Positions 1-6,493 of a DNA stretch of 8,974 bases are shown here, one piece after another (position 1 is the first letter of the stretch; each line of letters opens with the position of its first letter). The notes beneath the pieces were generated by a model. It saw only the letters and a program-made list of their open reading frames with translations, made no database searches and was not told where the DNA came from. The translations under genes were made by a program, and so were the position numbers. The stretch comes from Flavobacteriales bacterium. Its GTDB lineage: Bacteria; Bacteroidota; Bacteroidia; Flavobacteriales; BACL11. The stretch lies in NCBI GenBank assembly GCA_002730985.1, contig PCBP01000073.1:1-8974 (forward strand). The letters are read 5' to 3'.

Positions 1-1139
1 ATCCTCCAGATATAAAGGTATATTATATTACTGATGGCGGTTATAGCGGAACTAAAGATATTTATTTTTCTGGTGTAATGAATATAGATAGAAATATTTG
101 GGGCCAGGGACAAAGTGCTGGTGTTGTTAATACAAAATTCCAAGAAGGTTCAGTATATATTCATCCAGATGCTAGGACTATGTACTTCTCTTCAAAAGGT
201 CATAACTCTTTAGGAGGATATGATATCTTTGTCTCTTATGTTGATGATCTAGGTCACTGGGGTAAGCCTATAAACTTAGGATATCCTATTAACACCCCTT
301 ATGATGATTTATTTTATAGTGCTACTGCTAGTGGTAGATGTGCATATATAGCTTCAAATAGGGCAGGGGGTAAAGGTGGCCTAGATATCTATAAGGTAAC
401 ATATTGTGGCGCTGATAAAATAATGACATCAGATTCTGAAAATCAGTTGATGTCTAGTATTGCCAGCCTAGTTCCTGAGAATTCAGTTGCGAAGCCCATT
501 ATATTTGAGGAGAGGTCATTAACCGTTTTCAAAGGAAGGATTCTTGATGGTGTGACTAAAGATCCTATTGCAGCTTCTATAGATATTACTATTAATAAAA
601 CCGGAGATATTTACACCTCATTATATTCTAATAGTGCAACGGGGAAGTTTTTACTTTCATTACCAGCTGGAGAGAATTATGGCATATCAGTAGCTTCTGA
701 AGGTTATTTGTTTTATTCAGAGAATTTTGACTTACCAAAAGGAGATGGGTTTAATATGGTAACTAAAGATATTGAGTTAAGCAATATTAAAGTCGGTAAT
801 AATATTACTTTAAAGAATGTGTTTTTTAATACAGGCAAATGGGATGTAAAAGAGGACTCATATTCTGAGCTTGACAGACTTGTTGTATTGCTTTCTGATA
901 TACCTGGACTAAAGATTGAGATCTCAGGCCATACAGATAATATTGGTACAGAGTCTTTTAACGAGCTATTATCTCAAAGAAGAGCAGATGCAGTGGTTAG
1001 TTATCTACTAGGGAAAGGTGTTGATAAGAATAGGCTCGTAGCGAAAGGTTATGGACAATCAATTCCTGTAGAATCAAATGATACTGATGAAGGGAGAGCG
1101 GCAAACAGGAGAACTGAATTTGAAATAATTGAGAACTAG
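1..1139 (+). CDS. OmpA-family envelope protein with PD40 propeller repeats, 5' truncated (PorE-like architecture)
   Basis: The reading frame is open from base 3 to the TAG at 1137-1139 (378 residues seen). The protein clearly begins upstream: the residues before the first ATG (base 78) are already propeller sequence (YYITDGGYSGTKDIYFSG), so that ATG is internal. Counting from base 3, residues about 5-135 hold PD40/WD40-like blades, with repeated 'MYFSS..GG.DIF' and 'AYIASNR.GG.GGLDIY' units. Residues about 175-245 resemble a carboxypeptidase-regulatory-like beta domain (FKGRILDGVTKDPIAASI). Residues about 268-376 are an OmpA C-terminal peptidoglycan-binding domain, with SGHTDNIG (Asp312) and LSQRRADAV (Arg327) supplying the expected contacts to diaminopimelate. 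This domain order matches PorE, the T9SS envelope anchor, but Bacteroidota carry many paralogues and the TPR region that would help lies outside the window. Predicted to be periplasmic or outer-membrane-associated. Family assignment is firm; the PorE identity is only a suggestion. Confidence 0.9.
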   Translation, partial: PPDIKVYYITDGGYSGTKDIYFSGVMNIDRNIWGQGQSAGVVNTKFQEGSVYIHPDARTMYFSSKGHNSLGGYDIFVSYVDDLGHWGKPINLGYPINTPYDDLFYSATASGRCAYIASNRAGGKGGLDIYKVTYCGADKIMTSDSENQLMSSIASLVPENSVAKPIIFEERSLTVFKGRILDGVTKDPIAASIDITINKTGDIYTSLYSNSATGKFLLSLPAGENYGISVASEGYLFYSENFDLPKGDGFNMVTKDIELSNIKVGNNITLKNVFFNTGKWDVKEDSYSELDRLVVLLSDIPGLKIEISGHTDNIGTESFNELLSQRRADAVVSYLLGKGVDKNRLVAKGYGQSIPVESNDTDEGRAANRRTEFEIIEN

Positions 1140-1891
1140 TTTAATATAATCTTTTGACTTCTTTCTTCTGATCTAAGAATATATATCCCTGTATTCAAAT
1201 GAGATATATCAGTTAATCTGCTATTTGTAGTTAAGACTAGCTCTCCTTTAATGTCATAAACTGATATAGTAGTACTTGATTCAATTGTTTTGCTAAATAA
1301 GTTAAATATAAAATCATCCCTTTTAGAAGGATTTAATGTGGAAGTGAATATTGCTTCATTAAAACTTAGTGTTGTAGTACTAAAGAGGTCCCCTGAATTT
1401 CCCATAGGGTAAGCTCCTTCAATAAAAGCTCCGTAGAACGTAATATTACCTGTTCCTGCTATAGGTGCTATCCAATTAAAACTCCAGCTCCCTGAGTTGT
1501 TTCCACCTGTTGTATGGGTTACAGCACTACCATTATTAGTAAATTGTGTAGAAGTTGGGTTAGTTATTCCAAATGATCCAGCTTTTGAATTAGTTGTATT
1601 TTCCTCACAAGTTACTTCAAATCCGTTTATCCCAAATCCTCCTACAGGATTTATCATTATTGTTATGTTATATGTATTTCCAGGCTCATATCCAGTTGAA
1701 GGGATATTTGTTGTAATTGTTGCCCCTTGTCCTGTTTGCGCATCACTATGACAAGCCATACAATTTCCTATATCATTTGGTGATCCCGTTTTTCCACCTG
1801 GAGAACCTGTGCTATTAGAGTTAGAGGTTGTTGGATAAAATAAAATAGCAAGAGCTAGAGTAGTTGCTATAAGAGTTAAAGTCTTTTGCAT
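1136..1891 (-). CDS. Secreted protein with choice-of-anchor V/Reelin-like domain, CxxCH motif and T9SS sorting tail
   Basis: This 251-residue protein starts with a signal peptide (MQKTLTLIATTLALAILFYP). Next comes a small Gly/Ser/Asn-rich segment holding a single CxxCH (Cys44-Met-Ala-Cys47-His48, in 'GNCMACHS'), the classic covalent haem c-binding motif. Residues about 60-178 form a beta domain with features of the choice-of-anchor V/Reelin-like family (GGFGINGFEVTC, 'FNWIAPIAGTGNITFYGAF'). Residues about 188-251 are a type A T9SS C-terminal sorting domain (NPSKRDDF, VYDIKGELVL, HLNTGIYILR, terminal KIILN). It is therefore probably exported by Sec, carried over the outer membrane by T9SS and released or anchored on the surface. 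Whether haem is attached is not shown. The ATG at 1889-1891 puts the signal peptide at the N-terminus and lies about 26 bp from a good -7 box. Its stop overlaps the stop of the OmpA gene on the other strand. Confidence 0.88.
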   Translation of the reverse strand: MQKTLTLIATTLALAILFYPTTSNSNSTGSPGGKTGSPNDIGNCMACHSDAQTGQGATITTNIPSTGYEPGNTYNITIMINPVGGFGINGFEVTCEENTTNSKAGSFGITNPTSTQFTNNGSAVTHTTGGNNSGSWSFNWIAPIAGTGNITFYGAFIEGAYPMGNSGDLFSTTTLSFNEAIFTSTLNPSKRDDFIFNLFSKTIESSTTISVYDIKGELVLTTNSRLTDISHLNTGIYILRSEERSQKIILN

Positions 1892-1917
1892 GATGATTTC
1901 GAATAAGTTAATAATAA

Positions 1918-1925
1918 CAAATATA
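1918..1925 (-). promoter_or_regulatory. Bacteroidota -7 box for the T9SS-tail protein
   Basis: The minus strand reads TATATTTG, an exact match to TAnnTTTG, the -7 element of the Bacteroidota primary sigma factor. It ends 26 bp before the ATG, implying a short leader of roughly 20 nt. No clear -33 TTG was found at the usual spacing, so this rests on the -7 box and its position. Confidence 0.5.
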
Positions 1926-1999
1926 TGCTTTTTATTTTTTGTTGCTTTTTTATATGTATGTGGCTAGATAATACATATTGTGAATTAGTCTAGTTGTTA

Positions 2000-2029
2000 T
2001 TGCTATTATTAGTAAAAGAGTTATATTTG
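2000..2029 (+). promoter_or_regulatory. Bacteroidota-type promoter (-33 TTG, 19-bp spacer, -7 TATATTTG) for the phosphoribosyltransferase
   Basis: TTG at 2000-2002 is followed after 19 bp by TATATTTG at 2022-2029, matching TTG-N17-23-TAnnTTTG. Transcription should begin near 2033-2036, at or next to the GTG start codon at 2036, giving a leaderless or nearly leaderless message. This placement rules out the in-frame TTG at 1994 as the translation start. Confidence 0.65.
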
Positions 2030-2035
2030 CATAGA

Positions 2036-2539
2036 GTGAGACAGAAGACTAAAATATTAGATAGTGAAGCGATAAAGCAAAGAATCAACAGATTAGCTTG
2101 GCAAGTTTATGAGGATAATCTAAAAGAAGATGAAATTGTTATTGTTGGGGTTGCTGGAAGAGGAGAGATGCTAGCTTCTGATTTATCTAAGATTATCCGT
2201 CAGATTTCTTCAATAGCAACTAAGTTAGGGACTATACATCTAGATAAGGACAATCCTTACGAATGTGAGATTAAGATTAATTTAGATGTATCAGATTACA
2301 CTGACAAAGTAATTATTGTAGTTGATGATGTTTTGAATTCAGGCAAAACCCTTATGTATGCCAGTAAACATTTTTTAACTAATTCACTGATTAAACTCTC
2401 TACATTAGTGTTGGTAGATAGGACTCATAATCGTTTTCCTATAAAGGCTGACTATGTTGGTTTGTCATTAGCAACAACTTTAAAAGAATATATTACAGTT
2501 GTCTTAGATGGTGATAGGCAGGGAGTTTATCTTTCGTAG
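2036..2539 (+). CDS. Phosphoribosyltransferase family protein (PyrR-like type I PRTase)
   Basis: The 167-residue protein is a type I phosphoribosyltransferase. The 13-residue PRPP-binding motif is clear at about residues 92-105 (VIIVVDDVLNSGKT, acidic pair Asp97-Asp98), and a second conserved block, FPIKADYVGLSLATTL, lies near the C-terminus, which ends in the typical GVYLS. Proteins of this group in Bacteroidota resemble PyrR (uracil phosphoribosyltransferase/attenuator) but their substrate is generally not established, so no symbol is given. The GTG at 2036 gives MRQKTKILDSEAI, the expected N-terminus. The longer frame from TTG 1994 would add a leucine-rich stretch and would place the promoter inside the gene. 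Its last 36 bp overlap the 3' end of aroK on the opposite strand. Confidence 0.85.
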   Translation: MRQKTKILDSEAIKQRINRLAWQVYEDNLKEDEIVIVGVAGRGEMLASDLSKIIRQISSIATKLGTIHLDKDNPYECEIKINLDVSDYTDKVIIVVDDVLNSGKTLMYASKHFLTNSLIKLSTLVLVDRTHNRFPIKADYVGLSLATTLKEYITVVLDGDRQGVYLS

Positions 2540-3010
2540 TACATTTCTCTCTGATAGATTATTTGTGTCAATGGTATAATCTGCCATTGCGTAGAATTTT
2601 TCTCTTTTCTTCAGAGTTTCTTTAATAAAGTGTCTTAGGCTTTCATTTTTTTTATCATAGATTAATGGTCTTTCTACTGACACTCCTGATAATCTAGTAA
2701 AGATGTTATCCTCAGAGGCTTTTAGATAAATACTTACACCTGATTCTGAAATAAATTCCATATTCTTATTATAAAGAGGCATTCCGCCCCCACAAGCTAC
2801 TATAGTGTTTTTTGAAATTTTTCTTAGAGTTCTACTTTCTAGCTCTCTAAAATAATCTTCTCCATTCTTTCGAAAGATCTCTGATATCTTATTATTAGTT
2901 GTTTTTTCAATCTCTCTATCAGTATCAATAAAGTTAATATCATGTTGCGCAGCTAGTTGCTCACCAATAGTAGTTTTTCCTACCCCCATAAACCCAATCA
3001 GATAGAGCAT
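2504..3010 (-). CDS. aroK: Shikimate kinase
   Basis: Cytoplasmic enzyme that phosphorylates shikimate to shikimate 3-phosphate with ATP, in the chorismate/aromatic amino acid pathway. The 168-residue length is normal for the family. All expected motifs are visible: Walker A GFMGVGKTT (6-14), the DTD of the Mg/shikimate site (Asp29, Asp31), FRELE (Arg55, Glu58), the GGG shikimate-binding loop (74-76, in ACGGGMP), the lid arginine in ERPL (Arg114), and the C-terminal Arg136 in KKREKFYAMADY. The ATG at 3008-3010 gives MLYLIGFMGVGKTT, with no room for a longer N-terminus. The gene converges on the phosphoribosyltransferase and its last dozen codons are read antisense to it. Only a weak promoter-like TATCTTG was seen upstream, so its start of transcription is unclear. 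Confidence 0.95.
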   Translation of the reverse strand: MLYLIGFMGVGKTTIGEQLAAQHDINFIDTDREIEKTTNNKISEIFRKNGEDYFRELESRTLRKISKNTIVACGGGMPLYNKNMEFISESGVSIYLKASEDNIFTRLSGVSVERPLIYDKKNESLRHFIKETLKKREKFYAMADYTIDTNNLSERNVLRKINSLPITI

Positions 3011-3126
3011 TTGTTAAGTTTTTATTTGCAAGATAACATTTTTTGACTGATCTAAATAGGATTACCCACTCAGAATATTATATTTAAATTATAAGGAAAA
3101 AAGAAAATATGATTAATTAAAAGTAA

Positions 3127-3134
3127 TATATTTG
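3127..3134 (+). promoter_or_regulatory. -7 box for tRNA-Lys
   Basis: TATATTTG, identical to the box before the phosphoribosyltransferase, ends 15 bp before the first base of mature tRNA-Lys. No TTG was found at the expected -33 position, so the promoter is supported by the -7 box and location only. The gap 3011-3149 between aroK and the tRNA is otherwise AT-rich with nothing recognisable. Confidence 0.5.
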
Positions 3135-3149
3135 CAGCCGATTTTTAAT

Positions 3150-3222
3150 GACCTGGTAGCTCAGCTGGTAGAGCAACGCCCTTTTAAGGCGTGGGTCCTG
3201 GGTTCGAGCCCCAGCCAGGTCA
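3150..3222 (+). tRNA. tRNA-Lys (anticodon UUU)
   Basis: A complete 73-nt cloverleaf. The acceptor stem pairs GACCTGG (3150-3156) with CCAGGTC (3215-3221), with discriminator A3222. The D stem is GCTC/GAGC, the anticodon stem ACGCC/GGCGT, and the loop CTTTTAA places the anticodon TTT at 3183-3185. The T stem CTGGG/CCCAG closes the TTCGAGC loop. The CCA end is not encoded, so it would be added after transcription. Confidence 0.97.
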
Positions 3223-3237
3223 CTAGAAATAAGGAGG

Positions 3238-3261
3238 TCCCGCTAATGCGGGATTCTTTTT
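3238..3261 (+). terminator. Intrinsic terminator after tRNA-Lys
   Basis: A perfect 6-bp stem TCCCGC (3238-3243) / GCGGGA (3248-3253) with a TAAT loop, extendable by two G-U pairs, is followed by a T-rich run TTCTTTTT (3254-3261). It lies 15 bp after tRNA-Lys and before tRNA-Leu. The opposite strand lacks a T-run, so it should act only on plus-strand transcripts. Confidence 0.75.
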
Positions 3262-3280
3262 ATGTAGTATGCAAAGTATT

Positions 3281-3363
3281 GCCCAGGTGCTGAAATTGGT
3301 AGACAGGCATGATTGAGGGTCATGTATCCTAAGGATGTGCGGGTTCGACTCCCGCTCTGGGCA
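3281..3363 (+). tRNA. tRNA-Leu (anticodon GAG)
   Basis: An 83-nt class II tRNA. The acceptor stem pairs GCCCAGG (3281-3287) with TCTGGGC (3356-3362), with one G-U pair, and the discriminator is A3363. The anticodon stem CATGA/TCATG encloses loop TTGAGGG, giving anticodon GAG at 3315-3317, which reads CUC/CUU leucine codons. The long variable arm (3325-3338) forms an ATCC/GGAT hairpin, and the T stem is GCGGG/CCCGC around TTCGACT. CCA is not encoded. Only 5 bp separate its 3' end from the convergent SUI1-family gene, and no clear promoter lies between it and the preceding terminator. Confidence 0.96.
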
Positions 3364-3368
3364 CTCTT

Positions 3369-3707
3369 TTATCCCCCAGCTCTTTTATAATTATATCCTT
3401 CTTTCTCTAGAATATCTATTACTTTATCTCTGACATCTCCTTGGATAATTATTTCGCCATTTTTTGCAGTTCCACCTACAGCACATTGAGTCTTTAATAG
3501 TTTGCTAAGAGCATCTAAATCGTTATTACTTCCTATATATCCTTTAATAATTACAGCGATTCTGCCAGCCCTCTTCTTATCAATGAGCACTGTTAAATTC
3601 TGCTCTCTTGGCTGTAATGTTTTAATCTGATTCTCTTCATATATGTATTCAAAATCTGGATTAGTGGAGTACATCACCCCCTTTCGTCTATTCTTTTTCT
3701 TGTTCAT
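3369..3707 (-). CDS. SUI1/YciH-family translation factor-like protein
   Basis: A 112-residue protein of the bacterial SUI1/YciH family, distant relatives of eukaryotic and archaeal initiation factor eIF1. Visible features are the basic N-terminus (MNKKKNRRKG), the family-typical VMYSTNPDF segment, and the SUI1 beta-alpha domain over residues about 38-112 with LKTQCAVGGTAKNGEIIIQGD and a terminal GYNYKRAGG. It presumably binds the small ribosomal subunit; its role in bacteria is not well settled. The ATG at 3705-3707 lies inside the 3' end of the lipid kinase gene (20-bp overlap), which implies the same transcript and possible translational coupling. The basic N-terminus is normal for the family, so this start is preferred over the ATG eleven codons in. 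It ends 5 bp from tRNA-Leu, tail to tail. Confidence 0.92.
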   Translation of the reverse strand: MNKKKNRRKGVMYSTNPDFEYIYEENQIKTLQPREQNLTVLIDKKRAGRIAVIIKGYIGSNNDLDALSKLLKTQCAVGGTAKNGEIIIQGDVRDKVIDILEKEGYNYKRAGG

Positions 3708-4557
3708 CTGGTTTGAGTATTTTTAAAGAATTATCTAATAAGCTGACTGTCAGAGGGCTGCTAGCTTTGTAAGGCTCCCCATCTAAGTGTATTAAATTTT
3801 CCTGTGTAGTTATTTGCATTTTTTTAGATTGTATAATCTCAATATGTCTTGATAGATGTGCTTGGCCTGTGGCTATTTGGAGTAATAGGATAGGTATCTT
3901 CCATCTGGGGAGCTCTTTTACTATTACGAAATCTAATAGTCCATCTTGTATGTTTGCCATAGGAGATATTTTAGCATCATTCCCGTACTGACTAGCATTC
4001 GCAAATGAGATCATATATGCTCTTACGTCCCTCTCAATCCCATCATACTGGATATTATATTCTTGTGCGCTATAATTTAATTCTTTTAGGATAAGCTTAA
4101 GATAATTGAAGAAACCTCTTCTTTCAGATTTAGCAAAAAGCTTGGCAATATGTGCATCAAAACCAATTCCCGAAACATTTACAAATGGCATGCCATTTAC
4201 GGAGCATGAATCTATCGTTCTAATATGTAGACTTTTTAGTTGCCTTATAGCCCTCTTAGTAGTTCGTTCCATTCCTATATGGTAGGCAAATCCATTTCCA
4301 GATCCACATGGTATGACCCCTAGTGCTGTATTTGTATTTACCAGAGACCTAAGACATTCATTTACAGTGCCATCACCACCAACAGCAACTACTGCATCTA
4401 TGCTATCTTTGACTGCATCCCTACTAATCTTACTTGCATCTCCACTCTTTTTGGTATAGATAATCTCATAATCATGAAGATATTCCTCAATGTAATTTTC
4501 AATACCTTCTTGCTTTCCAGTACCTGCAACGGGATTTATTATAAATCTAATTTTCAA
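3688..4557 (-). CDS. Diacylglycerol kinase-family lipid kinase (YegS/BmrU/DgkB type)
   Basis: A 289-residue soluble or peripheral membrane kinase with the DAGK catalytic fold, the usual length for YegS/DgkB relatives. Motifs are NPVAGTGK (8-15), the nucleotide-binding GGDGTVNE (60-67), PCGSGNGFA (83-91, the PxGTxNDFA-type block), then the beta-sandwich lipid-binding half with VSGIGFDA, SFANASQYG, a DGLLDFVIV block and LIHLDGEP. The reaction would be ATP-dependent phosphorylation of diacylglycerol or a similar lipid; the exact substrate cannot be read from sequence. The start is a TTG (minus strand of 4555-4557). No in-frame ATG lies nearby, and this start puts NPVAG at the expected position 8. 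It overlaps the upstream LtaS-type gene by 11 bp and the downstream SUI1 gene by 20 bp, so it sits in a coupled operon. Confidence 0.92.
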   Translation of the reverse strand: MKIRFIINPVAGTGKQEGIENYIEEYLHDYEIIYTKKSGDASKISRDAVKDSIDAVVAVGGDGTVNECLRSLVNTNTALGVIPCGSGNGFAYHIGMERTTKRAIRQLKSLHIRTIDSCSVNGMPFVNVSGIGFDAHIAKLFAKSERRGFFNYLKLILKELNYSAQEYNIQYDGIERDVRAYMISFANASQYGNDAKISPMANIQDGLLDFVIVKELPRWKIPILLLQIATGQAHLSRHIEIIQSKKMQITTQENLIHLDGEPYKASSPLTVSLLDNSLKILKPDEQEKE

Positions 4558-6490
4558 GATGCATTGTATTGTTAATCATACGATTGTTATATGTTTGAAT
4601 GAATGCTTGGATCTTATGCTCATATTTTGTAATATCCTTACTTTCTACATTATCTAAGATATTTTGTTTTAGACTCATATCCTCTGTTATATTGAATATC
4701 TTATCTATTCTTTCCTTTATTTCATTGTACATAACTACTTTATCATCTATAATTAGTAGGAATCCATTATTATAATTAATAGCGAATCCATCATTATTAT
4801 CAAATATATTATTTCCAAGGGAAATAAATGGTTTGTTGTAATTTAAGTATGATAGGATGGAGGGCATGATATCTATTTGTTGAATAATTTTATTTGATTT
4901 TTGATTGAGACGATTATTAGATGGGTCGTAAAAGATTATAGGCACTCTAAATATACCTGTGGCTGATTGGTATTTTTTCTCAAAAGACATATTTGTATGA
5001 TCTGCGGTAATAACAAATAAGGTGTTATCGAACCATTTTTCATTTTTTATCTTGTCAAAAAATAGTTTTAGTGAATAGTCTGAGTATTGTACACATTCAT
5101 GCATTGGGTGTTTACCTTTTCTAAATTTATTTTTAAATTCTTTTGGAATCTTGAAAGGATGATGTGAAGAGCAACTGAATATACCTGAGAAGAAAGGTTC
5201 TTCTATGTTAGTTAATTTATCTGCACAATATGCAAAGAATTTATCATCCCATATTCCCCATACTCCATCAAAATCGGAATTATTATTATAGTCATCCATT
5301 CCATAATATTTATCAATGCCCAATAGGTTGTTCATTGATTCAAAACCCATAGATCCATTTGGAGCTCCATGAAAGAATGATGTTTGGTATCCTTCTTTTT
5401 TTAGGATGCTGCCTATCCCATCTATTTTGTTTGTACAATATTTAGATAAAGAAAAATGGAATTTAGTTGCAGGGATGCTTGCTAATATAGAAGGAATGGC
5501 ATCAATTGATTTAGTTCCATTAGCAAAACAATTATATGAAGTATAGCTGTGATTAATTAAAGAATCTAGGAAAGGGGTGTACCCTTTATAATCTTTTAAT
5601 TCTTGATTATAAAACCCATAATATTCTGTTGACATACTCTCCAGAATAATTACAACTATATTCTTTTTTGTCATCCCCTCTCCTTTATAGAGCTTTACTA
5701 TTGGCATGTAGTTAGTTAGGTCACTATCTGTAAAGTATTGCTTGCGTTCTAATTCTTGCACAGTCCAAGTTCTCATTAATGAGAAGGGGGTATTTATGAT
5801 TAATGAGATTTCACTGGGGTTTTTTGCATATACACCTGCATTACTTATGGTTATGGGTCTATTTTTCATAATAAAGGAACCTCTTAAACCAAAGACAACT
5901 AGTGTTAAGCATAGGGTGCTGATTAAAAAAGAACTGAATAGATTTCCTCTTGTAAAGGCAACTTTTTTTTCATTAATCTCCGTCTTCTTAGCAATATAGC
6001 TTAGAATGTAGAAGGTAATTATTAATAGCGGGATAACAAACCAATAGTCTTTGCAAAATTCAAGTGCCATACGGGCTATTCCTTTTTTTTCGTTATAGAG
6101 AAGACTACTAGAAAACTCATCTATGAATGAGTTTGTCATTCTTCTTTTGCTAAAGGGGTAGTAGAAGACATCAACTATATTCGCAAGGACCCCTAGTAAG
6201 TTGCAATATATAAAAAGACGAGATATAACATTTTGGTACCATCTTTTGATTAGCATTCTACTAGGAACTAGTGTTAATACTATAATTATAGAGTTAAGAT
6301 ATAATATAGCAGATAGATCAAAACGGATACTTCCTTGAATAATTCTTAGGTAGTCAATTAAGTGTATCTCAGGAAAATAATGTAGATTATAGAAGAAGAA
6401 TAAAAGTCTGCAAAACTGATAGAGTATTAAGATTGCCGATATTCTTACAACTAGCTTGACTATGCTCTTGATATAGATGCTGTTGATCAT
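4547..6490 (-). CDS. LtaS-type membrane sulfatase / phosphoglycerol transferase family protein
   Basis: A 647-residue inner-membrane enzyme. Five hydrophobic segments (about 8-33, 58-77, 91-112, 150-168, 183-203) precede an extracytoplasmic alkaline-phosphatase-fold domain from about 276. Catalytic-site sequence is visible: the metal-ligand glutamate in IILESMS (Glu284), the nucleophile region NGTKS (324-328, Thr or Ser), SSHHPF (His443-His444), TADHT (Asp497-His498) and IDIMPSI (540-546). In Gram-positives LtaS polymerises glycerol phosphate from phosphatidylglycerol, and in Proteobacteria relatives such as OpgB decorate glucans. In Bacteroidota the acceptor is generally unknown. The ATG at 6488-6490 immediately follows two stop codons of a 30-codon signal-peptide ORF. 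Its stop overlaps the next gene, a diacylglycerol kinase, which fits release of diacylglycerol by this enzyme. An uncharacterised sulfatase or phosphoethanolamine transferase activity remains possible. Confidence 0.88.
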   Translation of the reverse strand: MINSIYIKSIVKLVVRISAILILYQFCRLLFFFYNLHYFPEIHLIDYLRIIQGSIRFDLSAILYLNSIIIVLTLVPSRMLIKRWYQNVISRLFIYCNLLGVLANIVDVFYYPFSKRRMTNSFIDEFSSSLLYNEKKGIARMALEFCKDYWFVIPLLIITFYILSYIAKKTEINEKKVAFTRGNLFSSFLISTLCLTLVVFGLRGSFIMKNRPITISNAGVYAKNPSEISLIINTPFSLMRTWTVQELERKQYFTDSDLTNYMPIVKLYKGEGMTKKNIVVIILESMSTEYYGFYNQELKDYKGYTPFLDSLINHSYTSYNCFANGTKSIDAIPSILASIPATKFHFSLSKYCTNKIDGIGSILKKEGYQTSFFHGAPNGSMGFESMNNLLGIDKYYGMDDYNNNSDFDGVWGIWDDKFFAYCADKLTNIEEPFFSGIFSCSSHHPFKIPKEFKNKFRKGKHPMHECVQYSDYSLKLFFDKIKNEKWFDNTLFVITADHTNMSFEKKYQSATGIFRVPIIFYDPSNNRLNQKSNKIIQQIDIMPSILSYLNYNKPFISLGNNIFDNNDGFAINYNNGFLLIIDDKVVMYNEIKERIDKIFNITEDMSLKQNILDNVESKDITKYEHKIQAFIQTYNNRMINNTMHLEN

Positions 6491-6493
6491 TTA

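Noticed and set aside
78..1139. ATG at 78 as the start of the OmpA-family gene
   Set aside because: The frame is open to the window edge and the residues before it continue the propeller repeat, so the gene is truncated by the window.
1497..1751. 84-codon open frame on the plus strand
   Set aside because: It lies wholly inside the T9SS-tail gene on the other strand and resembles no protein; antisense shadow.
1994..2035. N-terminal leucine-rich extension of the phosphoribosyltransferase from a TTG start
   Set aside because: The segment contains the promoter and is low-complexity; the GTG at 2036 gives the family-typical N-terminus.
5742..5999. 85-codon hydrophobic open frame on the plus strand
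   Set aside because: Its hydrophobic character mirrors the membrane segments of the LtaS-type gene read on the opposite strand.
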